A stretch of DNA of 64,000 nt from Crambe crambe (Eukaryota; Porifera; Demospongiae; Poecilosclerida; Crambeidae), in the NCBI GenBank assembly GCA_963924555.1, contig OZ004590.1, forward strand, positions 930,001 to 994,000, in the 5' to 3' direction. Position 1 is the stretch's first letter; each line of letters opens with the position of its first letter. The notes beneath the pieces were generated by a model. It worked only from the letters and a program-made list of their open reading frames with translations, made no database searches and was not told the DNA's origin. Positions 35,215 through 46,529 of the stretch are shown here, in pieces. The position numbers and the translations under genes are program-made.

Positions 35215-38200
35215 GTAAGTGCAGAAATGTAATAGCTAGGAACAGTCACTATGATATCAAATTTTTGTTTGTTTGCTTTGTTTTATTTTTGTTGATTTTT
35301 TTTTTTGCTGTTATTTAATTTAATGAGAAGAGGATGCTATACAGTGGAAAGAGAGGACAAACCTCTCAACAAAGGACTACCTAAAACCTAAAAGTACCTT
35401 TGTATACACTCTATACAAAATAACCTCAAAAGAGGATAACCTCTCTACAAAGGACAAATGCTATAGCTATATATGTCCCAAGTGTGTCCATTATTCAGAT
35501 GTTCCACTGTAATAGCTAGCTACCATACAGCTGCCAATTGGTTAACGCCTCTATTTACTCAAATGCAAGCACATGATATTGTACCCAATTTGCTGGAATC
35601 CCTCCTGAACTGGTACATAGGATAGTTCACCGCTATGCTTGTAGCCATGGTACAAGTCTGATTCTCAGATTATTGTGCATGTGCATGCCTGGATTAAGTG
35701 CGCATGCATAATTCAGATAATAGCCACACACCCTCATACCCTTGAGGAAACAATGAATTCAATCACACTGTCTAGCCAAAATTACTGTCATGTCAGCACC
35801 ATCAGCATTGAGTAGTGATAAAGGGCAGAGGTTAATAGTACTTTTTAAAATAAATATTAAGCAAGACTCATGTCGCCTGCTATTATTAACATGTTAAAAT
35901 TAATGAATACTATGTCTGCACTGATCCCTTCATCCCTTCATACTCTAGTTTGCTTCATACATGTCAATTGTTATAGCTACATAGCTACTCCTCTGATCAT
36001 TCACATTGCAGGATGAGCTGAATACACTTGAGTGGAAAGATTGCAGTTCACTTCCTCTCGGTATGAGAGATCCCCAATGTATTTTATTCAATAACAAGGT
36101 GTATGTAGGGGGAGGGGCTACCTCATCAGCAAAAAATGCTAAACTATTTGTTTCTGATACTAACATGAATTCATGGTCTGAATCGCCCACACCCACCTAT
36201 TACCATGCCATTACCACCTTCTGTTTGGGATCCACATCCTATCTAGTACTCATTGGTGGCATGGAAGCTTCCACTACTAAAGTCACTAACAAGCTGTGGC
36301 TGGCTGATGTTAAAATGAACTGGAAAGATTCAGTGCTGCCTGCAATGCCGACAAAACATTACTGGTCATCAGCTATAAGCACTGGAAAGTACATCATTGT
36401 AGCAGGTGGAAGAGGAGTGGATGCCAACTCCATCAACACAGTTTCTTTGCTGTACCAAAAACAGTGGTTGTCCATTCACCCTCTGCCAGAGAGATGTTCT
36501 GGAATGAAGTCCATTATTCATGATGGTTGCCTCTATCTTATGGGAGGATATAATCAGCCAAATATATTCTACTGCAAACTGGACTCACTCCTGGACTCTG
36601 AGCATCATGAAACTGAGTCTGAGTCAGCAGAAGTGTGGAGACAATTGAACACACCTTTACAATGGTCCAGCCCTTCTTCATTTGGAAATCAACTGCTATC
36701 AACGGGAGGAAAACTTGACTCCACTTTAACAGGAGGAAAACTTCACTCCGCTCGATATTGCTCTCATATCTACACTTATTCCTTTCTTGCTGGAATATGG
36801 CTTCATCTGGGGAACATGCCTTTAGAATTGAATAGTGCTGCTACAATCATCCTCCCCACAGGAGAACTGGCAGTTATTGGGGGAGAGAGAGGAAAATTAA
36901 ACTACAGTCCTAGAGTATTCAAAACATCATTAAAAGGTAAGAATGTTCTAGCTAATCTGAAAGTGCTGTTAAAAACTTTGTCCCTTATGTGTAGATATTG
37001 AACAAAAGTACTGGGATGCCTTTTGCAAAATCAAAGGAGAATCCATCAATATACGGTTTGCCAAGATGACTTATGTTGGTCCCCCTCGTCTGGGGAAGAC
37101 GACAACACGTCGTCGTCTAACTGGAGAAATTGTTGATATCAGCTCTGCAGGTGAGCCACAGCAACCCAGTACGGGGACAGTTGAGTCAGGTCAAGTCTTC
37201 ATCAGAGATTTATCTGAAACAACAGCAATAATGATGCCAACAGAATGGACTGCCGCCAAAACTCCGTATCAAGAGGCTTGCTTCTATTTCTCAAAGTTCT
37301 TTCAACTTCTTTCGACCAAACCAGCCACTAACAATAGTGGAAGATTGCAGCCAATTTCAGATGGTATCCCTGATCAGGAAGATACAGAAATGGAGAATTC
37401 TGAAGATGTCTCCAGCACAGAATTGCATTCACCCCTCAATGATCCTCAGCACACTATTCAATCACCTCCAGTAAGCATTACCAGTTCCTTTAGTGACGAG
37501 AAAGAAGCTGTCGATTTATTCTGTGAAGTCATGAATTCAGAGCACTGGAAATACATCAAGTATTTGTTTCGTGATGCTACACTTCTAAGAATGGAAGACA
37601 CGGGTGGCCAACCAGAGTTTATGGATATGCTGCCAGCACTCACTATTGGACCTGCTCTTTATGTTATTCTGCAGGCTAATTGATGACTTCTTCAGTCACT
37701 ATGCTATTTCTTACTGTAGTGAGTCTTCAGAAACCACCCCACCAGTGGAGTCCACTTACACAGTAGAGGAAGTCTTCCTCAATACTCTCTCTAGCATTGC
37801 CTGCTCTACTTCACAAGATGACACAGTTTCACCCAAGTCTGTTGCATATGTTGTCGCCACCTACAAAGATCAAGTATCTGAGCAGCAAATAGCAGAATTT
37901 GATCAGAAAGTTCAAGAGAGCTTGCGATCTACAGATTTCTTCAAAAAAGATCTTATCCAGTTTTCATCTAAAGAAAAGGACAGGATGATACTTCCAATTG
38001 ATAACCTGAAAGGAGGAGAAGATGAAGTCAAGAGCATTCGTGAATTTTTAGAAGATGGAATTAAGAAGCATTTTGAGAAGCTTCGTCTTCCTGTCACTTG
38101 GCTGATCTTGAGTCTCTGCCTCCGAAGCAGGTCCAAAAGGATCTCTAGTCTGGAGAGCTGCCAGGAACTGGCAAAAGAGCTTGGTATTTCTCCCAATGAT

Positions 38201-41200
38201 GAATTGAGATTGGCCTTGGAGTTCCTGCACCACCGTGCTGGTGTGTTGATGTACTTTCCAACAGTACCAGAGCTACAGGACATTGTTATATGTGATGTAC
38301 AGATTGTATATGACAGTGTCACCAATCTCATTGTCAACACATTCAGATTTAAAAAAGCAAGTGTGGCAGCCTCAGAATGGTTCCACAAAACTGGTCAATT
38401 TTCTTTAAAGGATATCAAAAAAGCTACATCTGATTTCAAGGGAGACTGCATCCCACTGTATAAACTGGTGAAGCTGCTGGAGCACCTCAACATCATTGCT
38501 CCCATCAAAGACCAGTGTGATGGTTTCGATTCTCCCCCGACTTCATCTGCACATAAAAAAATGTACTTGATGCCATGCATCCTTCAAAATGCAAGTACAG
38601 AAGAATTGCAAGAAAAAAATTTCCAAACGGACATGGTAACGCACTGTGCTTCTCTGATCATTCGATACAAATGTGGCTTTGTCCCAATTGGAGTCTTTCC
38701 CGCTGCCATAGCTAATATCATTGGAGAAAAGTCACTCAAGTTAATTGTCAAAGGCATCAAAAAGAATCGGGTTCAATTCCAATTTGGTCCTGATCGTGAT
38801 TTAGTCACTCTCATCTCTCAACCAAAGTACTACAAGATTCATATTGCTCAACACCCTTTTGCCAAAACCCCAATCCACGAGGTGTGCAGTAAAATCAAAG
38901 AGATTATCAAGTCTACCCTGAGGGAAGTCACCTCCCGGATGATGAGCTATGACTTCATTGATGGCTACCAGTTCTCTTTTGAGTGTCCATATCATGTTGG
39001 GAGTGACCACCTATGTGTGGTGGATGATAAAGAGGCCTCACCTTACTTAATGGATTGCCTTGAAGATGTGGATGATCCTAAGACTGTCCAGATGGAAAGT
39101 CGGCATTTAGTATGGTTTGGTAAGGTAGGTTATAGCTAGTTCTTGGTTAAACTTAACTGTTACATCAATACTTTAACTATTATGCAGCCTTTCAGTCAGA
39201 GTCAAGATCCTATAGGTGATCATAGTGACCTTCAGTCAGGTGAGTTCAGTTATGAGCATTCCCTTTCCTTTTGAGTAGCCACTTATTCAATTAGTTAATA
39301 GCTACTAGCAATCAGCCATGTAATTGAACTTAAGGTCACAACAGCATTTCAACCCCTGACTATGTATCAGATATACCTGCCTATGACTTGGACCAGCAAT
39401 TGGACTGGGACCATAATGGAGTGGAGTATGACTTAAATGAGATAGCAGACCATATAGTGGATTGGGAAAGACTCTCTGTTGATCTGGGGTTAAAGCATCA
39501 TGAAATAAGTGATATCAGTGCCATAAATCAGAATAGACCTTCATTGCAAAGGTAAGATATTCAATGAAATCATGATTGTGTTTTATAATGACTATATCAT
39601 CAGACGAGATGCAGTGAGGTTATGGAAAAGTAAATGTGGCCATGAAGCTACTTATAGGAAGTTGCTGGAGATTTTCGTAAAGAACAAACAGCATGCTGCT
39701 GCAGAGACTCTCAGTAGAGTGTTAAAGAAGAAAGGTGAGGAATCTAACTGACCTGTTCTATAGTTATGTTCAATTGCGATCAGGTAGGAACCATGTCATC
39801 AGTGGATCTGCCTCATTACAGTCTACTTCAGGTATCTATAGCTAGTTAAGCCGTTTCGTAGCTATATGGGGTAATTTCAAAACTATGAAGACTTCATGAT
39901 TGTGAGCACCCCACTAAACGGAATTGCCATGCTTTATTATTCAGTTTGCTATCCATCTACTTAATGCATCTGTTATGTATAAAGTGCACTAGCTCAGCTA
40001 ACTGCTCAAGTTCTGCTTCATAGCTATACTCCCAGCTATCGTAGCCAGCTATTTTGAAAACCACTAGCTAATAATAGCTAATAACTAAATTATAGTTTCG
40101 CATACTTTTTCAGCTGACTTGCAATCATACTTGTCCTCTGTGTTCTCTGATGCCACATTGAGCCTCCTGGACAAGCAACTGGACTGGTGTCATGGTGGTG
40201 TGGACAAGGACCTTTATGCTATAGCAGATAGTATGTTGAAGTGGGAAGAGAAGCTCTCCACACACCTTGGGCTGACCCACATTGATATCACAAATATCAA
40301 GGAGCAGTATCCAAGGAATCCTATACAACAAAGGTATCTAATAGTCATCAATTAATACCCTTAAGGTGGTCACATGTTTGTATATCTCACAGACGAGAAG
40401 TTTTGAAGACTTGGAAAAATAAACAGGGCTATAAGGCTACCTATGGAAGATTGCTGGAGATATTCCTGATAGCTGAACATCCACGTAGTGCTGATACCAT
40501 TCATGAAGTCCTAAAGGAAAATTTGAAGTGTGAGTTTTAATACTTATTTCTAGGACCGAATGCTATACTTAAATTTTAATTTTATTAGCGATAGGTGATA
40601 GGCCAAAAATTATAAAGAACCAAGACTATATTGATATAGGAAGTGCATGGAGAGGTATGCCTTTTTATGGGAAGGACTTACAGTGAATGGCAGGGATTAA
40701 TACGGAGGTCGTGAAAACCTGGGATTTCCCCCCCCCCCCCCCCCCCCCCCCCCAACCAATTGATACTATTCCCATTGAAAACATAAAATACAGTTCCTGC
40801 GTCTATTTTGCAATTTTAAAATGTCTAAAATTTCACTAAAGCTTACTTCAAAAAGTTCAGGGCCTTCAATGCTTCAAGAATGGAAAGCACAGAATTATAC
40901 TAGTATAGATAATAAGCTCCTAACACAGATCTGACATTCAGCATACATGTCATCCATACAATTTTTCTGTATCAATCCCTGAATGACACCTCCCATGCAT
41001 GCAAACGCAGAGTTCAAGGACTACTCCAAGTCTGTGAAGGCTGATCTGAATATTTACTTTTGTTGTAGCTCCAACAGATAGCAGCATTCAAGCACCTTCT
41101 TGCATTGATCATGACCTAACACTGGGAAAATTCGAGGAAACTGCCCCCTCACAGGTTCAGCAACATATAGAAAGGCAACAACATGTAAGTTTAAGAACTA

Positions 41201-41998
41201 GTGTGATTCAATAAGAAATTTATCCTAGTTAGCTGTAGCTGTAGAAGATATACAACCAGAGTTCATTCTAAATAGCTACGATTCTGCCATTAGCTAGCTA
41301 GTTTTCAACCTGAATCCAAAAAATACTTAGTCTGAAGAATCCTTCAATACTTTAAGTTTAATAACCTAGCATAGACATAGATATTTAAACTAACTAGCTA
41401 ACAGCTGTATACTTGCAGTGGAAAAAGAGAAACAGAGGGAGTATTGCCTTTTACTTTACATAGGACATAGCTAATATAATAGCTGCTCCCTCTGGGACAG
41501 GATCAGAGCGGAGCTGATTTTTGATGAGTAAGAATTTCTACCTAGCTACCAGCATTCTAGCTAAAACCAATGTAGTTACAGTTGTTGTACATGAAACCCT
41601 TTACTTCTATATAGTTTTGAGCTTATTGAAAATGATTTTTGTGGCTAAGTTTGCCAATCCAGTAGTCCAGTCCAGTCCAGTCCACTGAATAGAGACTACC
41701 AAAAATTAATACTATTCTGATTCACTCATCACTTCAAAGAGAATTATTCATTTAGCTATACCTTCATTTATACCATAGTGTACAACACTAGCTGGGGGTT
41801 CAACATGTCAAACTCAAGGAAGAAAACGGCTCACTAGTGAGGGTTCTATTGAGTGTGTTCATGATTTATCTCTACCACCACCAAAGAAAAAGAATTTTGA
41901 TAGTGAGTTTGGGTGGTAGCTACATGTCACAATATATATTATTTCTTTTTGCAGTCCCTATATCACTGCACTGTGATGATGATGAAGGCGTATTTTGA
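35212..41998 (+). CDS. Kelch - Roc-like GTPase - COR-like - Death - Death protein
   Basis: Thirteen exons: 35212-35214 (start codon only), 36012-36936, 36995-39124, 39188-39239, 39371-39551, 39604-39734, 39784-39831, 40114-40333, 40393-40529, 40589-40654, 41069-41184, 41779-41902, 41955-41998; about 1,390 residues. Residues 1-310 are Kelch repeats (YVGGG, LIGGM, VAGGR, LMGGY, VIGGE). A GTPase follows: GPPRLGKTT (G1), a long acidic insert, DTGGQPE (G3) and TYKD (G4-like). Then comes a COR-like winged-helix region (LEFLHHRAGVL and DIVICDVQ). Two Death domains lie in 39371-39734 and 40114-40529. The tail has PPPKKK. In exon 3 the frame changes between 37668 and 37670: either an indel or a 58-nt intron at 37617-37674. 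Probable intracellular scaffold or sensor in cell-death or immune signalling; this role is inferred from Death and ROCO families. Confidence 0.75.
35342..35509. repeat. MITE, CAGTGGAA family
   Basis: CAGTGGAAAGAG at the left and GATGTTCCACTG at the right, with TA at 35340-41 and 35510-11. The interior shares 'aaagtaccttt' and 'tacactctatacaaaataa' with 410-556. Lies in intron 1 of the Kelch-Roc-Death gene. Confidence 0.7.
40728..40753. repeat. Poly-C tract
   Basis: 26 uninterrupted C residues in intron 10 of the Kelch-Roc-Death gene. Length is likely unreliable in the assembly. Confidence 0.9.
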
Positions 41999-42844
41999 TA
42001 CAATCATGTCATACACCCATGGATGGATGAACAGACCACATCCTTTGCCAGTGGGTATATACCATTGTTATCATATTTACCTTTGGTGTCTTATGTAATG
42101 AGGACCGATAGTCTGAGGCAAATCATAGACACTTAACTGTTACCATAAATGCCTGTTAAAACATTTCAATACTGGAATCAATTTTATAAACCAGTTATAG
42201 AAGCAGTCTGAGAAATCAGTAACCAATCCATAACTGGCTACATTAGCTCTACCAGAATAAATCCAGAATGAATTCTCTACCAGATTAAATTAACCAGAAT
42301 ATAAATAATGAACTCTTCATAACCAGCTACAGTTATCAATGGGCTCTGTGACAAGGTTATTTGAGTCATAGTTATTTTTCTGATACTGTTAATATCCACA
42401 CAATGGCATATTAGCTTTTCATTGTACATTCTTGATCATTAGCAGGATGGTCAACCTGCATCATTTACATACTGAAAACAGGCAAGAGATACACCTCTTC
42501 ATTTCAATAAGCTTTGTAATGCCCATTATAGCTAAATTGGTCTGGTAGCTATTGGTAATGGATTATCAACTACATTTATATTGTACAATCTCAAAAACTT
42601 AGCTGAGCAGAAATCACACCTCTCCGTGCCACAAGCCTACAACATGATGAAATACAGCTAACCTGAAGTCAATGCGCAAACCAGAGCATGTCAACTCCTC
42701 AGCCCCCCCCCTAAAACTGATAAACAAAACAAAACAAAAAGTTGATGAAATAAGTTTGATGATGAAGTCAGTAGTGAATAATATCATTTTCCTGCTAAGT
42801 ACTGAACAATAGCTGGTAGTTGGCTGGTTTAATTGATAGATACA
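41999..42844. other. Convergent intergenic region, no gene seen
   Basis: 3' flank shared by the Kelch-Roc-Death gene (+) and GDE1 (-). AT-rich, without a recognisable element beyond 'aacaaaacaaaac' near 42724. No coding signal. Confidence 0.55.
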
Positions 42845-44743
42845 TTACTGTTGCTGTTCTGGAACAGAAACATCGAGTCCCACATGGTCAGTCATGTAAG
42901 GAATCTTCAGCACTTGCTGAAAACGATTCTTTTCTTCCTTACTGTTTACAGTCCAGGCAAGTAAACTGACACCCTTCTTCTCCCATACCACCGGATCCAT
43001 TCTATATCGGGACACACGAAATCTTAAATATTGCACACCCTCAAAAAAAAAGAGGTTACTCCACAGATCCACTTTTGCCACCAAGTTATTACAAACCTTC
43101 ATAGAATATCCTCATTTCTGCGAAGCATTTTTTATTTTTCGAACCCATGCTATTTTCCTTCTACAAGACTATATCAGAACTATCAGACTGTCTAGCTACA
43201 AGTTATACTGTCTAATAAGTAAGTCAGCTAACCATCAACCTGCATTTAACAAGGAGTGTAGTCCTGTTCACATAGGAATCACTTCAACTGTAAAAGTGGG
43301 GGGAAAGGCCAAGAAACAAACTTACCACTTTGATAGTCTGATTAACCTAGCTACAGCTGCTTACTGCCTTACTGTGTATAAGACAACCACAATAACAACA
43401 TGAATGAATGATTGACAACTTTTTGTGCACAGCAGCTAGATAATTTTCTGAGAGCCTTTCAAAAATTTATTTCTATGCAAATTTAGTCCCTTTCCCACAA
43501 ACAGTACAGTCATGTACACAAATAACCAAGCAGCTGCCTGTGGAAATTTTACTAATTTTGGTAGCCAAGCTAGACCATCTAGTATAGCTTGTACCATGCA
43601 TCTACTTTATCCCAATAAAGTACACACAGACCTTCCAGAAAGGATGTCATTCTTATTAGCAAGGATGAGGCTTATGCCCAGTATTCTCCAGAGCCATGTT
43701 CTAATGGAGAGGGACAGGATCTTGTCAAGTAAGACCACCAAATAGTGCTTCCAGCACTGGCTGTTGCGAGGAGACCCTTCAGTTGTGGTGGACAGGACAC
43801 CATCACGAGTCACTAAACCTACCACCAGCCTCTCATCAGCATGATGCACCTGCACAATACACCAATGTATGCACAGACCAAAATTGACAAGATAAATGCT
43901 GTATCATTCAAGCACTGTGTATGCATAATATACATGGAGGAAGGAAGGATAGACTATAATTGTACCTTATAGAGTATGTGGGGATAGAAGGATATGACAG
44001 CAATACGTGAATAAAGATGTGGACTTTCAGACAACAGCTTCTTCACCACTTGCAAAGACTAAAATTAATAATCACAATAAAGAGCAATTCCATAGCTAAT
44101 TAATGATTATTACTTGATTAGGATTACTCTTCAGTTCTAGAAACATCAATAAATCCAGCTTTTCACACAAATCCACAGCTTCATAAAGAGTAGGAATACG
44201 TTCACCAGCAAAGTCTGGTCTATGAAGTACACATCAATGCAAGTTATACAGCTATATATGTACATCAGGTAAACACACGTTTAATAATAGGGCAAGGGAA
44301 AGTGGCCACAATTAATCCTAGCATAATAATTTCATAATAATTTACCCCCCTGTTTTGACTCCAAAGTCCATGCTTTTCAACTGCTCTAATGTTAGATCTC
44401 TGACTCTGCCTGAGCCATTGGAGGTTCTATCAACTGTGGCATCATGAACCAGAACAGGCTGTCCGTCTTTGCTGAAACCTAGGTCCACTTCCACACCTGA
44501 CGCTCCCAGCTCTTTGGACTTAAGGATGGCTGCCAGAGTGTTTTCTGGTCTGCCCCCTCTGTGTGCCAGAGGCTTTGCACGTACAGCCTGAAGCATAGCC
44601 TCCACTCTTTCCCGGGGAACTTTAGGGAGTCTCAACATGAAATACAGAAACAAACACGTCACAACCACCACTGCCAGTACAAACGCACTCATCTTCTTCT
44701 GCCGAACTGCTGAATTAATTAACGATCTCATAGATACGCGCAC
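42845..44743 (-). CDS. GDE1: GDE1-like glycerophosphodiester phosphodiesterase, membrane protein
   Basis: Five exons on the minus strand: 44346-44743, 44114-44219, 43966-44058, 43632-43849, 42845-43001; 323 codons against 331 in human GDE1. The N-terminus has one membrane segment (SAFVLAVVVVTCLFLYFML, about residues 19-37). The GDPD domain begins LAHRGGRPENT, with VEVDLGFSKDG, VLVHDATVDRT and FLELK supplying the metal and catalytic residues. The specific match to GDE1 is exon 4 (WKHYLVVLLDKIL, WRILGI) and the final LAWTVNSKEE and MTDHVG. The last acceptor could lie at 43002-43003 (chosen, family length) or 21 nt upstream, both in phase. The enzyme hydrolyses glycerophosphodiesters and lysophospholipids such as N-acyl glycerophosphoethanolamine. 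The alternative start at the next Met is possible. Confidence 0.88.
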
Positions 44744-44772
44744 GAGCGACAGCTGTATGTATTATGCATGTA

Positions 44773-44948
44773 CAGTGGAACCCCTAAATGTGGACTCCCT
44801 GAAATGCAAAAACCTCTCTAATCAGGACACTTTTTCTTGTCCCAACTCAATATAAATGTGTATAATTTAACCCCTGAAATAGGGACACCTCTCTAATCAG
44901 GACACTTTTCACTGGTCCCAAAGGTGTCCGCATTTAGAGGTTCCACTG
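44773..44948. repeat. MITE, CAGTGGAACCCCTAAATG family
   Basis: 176 bp with matching ends CAGTGGAACCCCTAAATG and CATTTAGAGGTTCCACTG and exact TA duplications (44771-72, 44949-50). The interior has repeated 'cctctctaatcaggacac'. It occupies most of the 250 bp between the GDE1 start and the NAA30 stop, so it sits in the GDE1 promoter region. Confidence 0.8.
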
Positions 44949-44993
44949 TACAGCCAACTGAAATGATATTTTTTTAAATGAGGTGGTTGGTGG

Positions 44994-46054
44994 TTATGTG
45001 AAACGGGGATCTAGAGGGTCCTTGAGCCAGAGTTTCAAGCGGTAAGCATCCACTCCATTGAGGTAGTACTGGTGCAGGTACTTATCTCTCACAAATCCAA
45101 GGTTCTCATACAAACTCAGTGCTGCTTTATTCGTAACTTCTGTCTCCAATACAACCTGAAATAATGTTATTACATAATCTTTACTCTCTCCTAATAATAA
45201 TATTGGGTCCGGGAATTGAGGGAAATACAACATTGTGCTATTTCCATTGGGTTATGCTCAGCCTCCACCTTATGGCCATCAGCGAGTAAACTAGTTTCCC
45301 TGATCATATGCATATGCTAATTCCTTCTGTATAGAAGTGACAGTTAGGGAAAGAAAACATTGTAGCAACTTGAAGTGAACCAAAGCAACAGATTATACCT
45401 CAAATTCAGCGTTTACACACATGTCCAGACTTAAATCAATCCTTCAGCTTCAATGCACCACACACAACACACACACATTACCTCATCACAGCCATCATAC
45501 ACCATCTGTTGAATAGCTCTCTTCACTAGTGTTGATCCTTCAATGAACACAGTACATGAATCAGTGTCAGTGCACCATTTATTTTACATCCTACCTATTT
45601 TTCTTTTCCGATAGTGTTCATGCACAGCCAGCATTGCAATGTAGCCCCTTCTAGTGTTGTAATGATGTATCTCCAGCTTGCACACAATGGCACCTACACA
45701 AGAAGCACCACATCTAGCCAAGATGCATAGTTGGGGCCAGTTATGGATGAAGTAGCGATAGGTGTAGATGGAATAAGGTTCAGAAAGAGCAGTCTTCATC
45801 AGCCGTACAATATCAGGCATCTGTAGTTCAGACTGGTACACTTCATACCTGATGTAACTCTGAACTGGAATGTCCACATCTCCCTTGCTGCATTCCACAC
45901 TCAGATCCTCCACAAGCAGAGGTGGAGCATTTTCTTCTAATTGGAGCACACCATCACCTGGTGAGAAATTTTTGTCCTCAGAGTATTCACGTTCTATGTG
46001 TGCTTCTACTGGCCAGAGATTCACAAACTTTTCTTCTTCGCCTTGATCATCCAT
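44994..46054 (-). CDS. NAA30: NAA30, catalytic subunit of N-terminal acetyltransferase C
   Basis: Three exons on the minus strand: 45595-46054, 45482-45537, 44994-45155; 225 codons, complete. Residues 1-75 are an acidic, poorly conserved N-terminus. The GNAT domain follows with [55 protein letters not shown] and [15 protein letters not shown]. All are hallmarks of NAA30 (yeast Mak3), which acetylates N-terminal Met-Leu/Ile/Phe-type substrates as part of NatC. The acetyl-CoA loop reads RKRKIGS, so the first glycine of the usual RxxGxG/A is Lys. The gene is divergent from the exchange factor at 46530 and tandem with GDE1. Confidence 0.92.
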
Positions 46055-46529
46055 GGTGCTGCAACAAGGGTCGGCCCGCGAGACTAAGCTTACTGCGATG
46101 TGAGCCTCATTGCAAAACTAAAGCTTGGTAAGGATCATCTACTCCATGCCACTTCCTGTTTATTATAATAAGCACGACTACTGATGATCGACTCTCTCAA
46201 GCTACACCTTCCCTCGTATTAAACAAGGAGATTCGAGATTGACTGTTTGCGTTTTCTGACTTTGGGAAACTTGGAACCAATACAAAACACTGCTCCTGAA
46301 TATACACCTGACCTTCTCAGGACCACCACGGTCAGAACTCTAGTTAGAGTCTAGCTAATTTCAGCCTAGTGTGCATGCAGTTTTAGTGAAGTGCAAAAAA
46401 CATAGCAACCCACTACTGCCAGTGTTATAATACCTAGCTGATACTGCTGTTGGACTACCTAGACTGGCTTAGCAGTGTTTAGCTGGACAGTTTATTTTTG
46501 CTGTTTGCTTTTTGGTCATTTGCTTTAAA
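46055..46529. promoter_or_regulatory. Shared upstream region of NAA30 and the Rho exchange factor
   Basis: 475 bp between divergent start codons. Slightly CpG-containing near NAA30 (gggtcggcccgcgagac). No TATA box placed as expected. No other gene. Confidence 0.4.

Noticed and set aside
43002-43102. Extension of GDE1 exon 5 upstream to 43102
   Set aside because: The extension has no family match, crosses a T-run and would be out of phase with exon 4.
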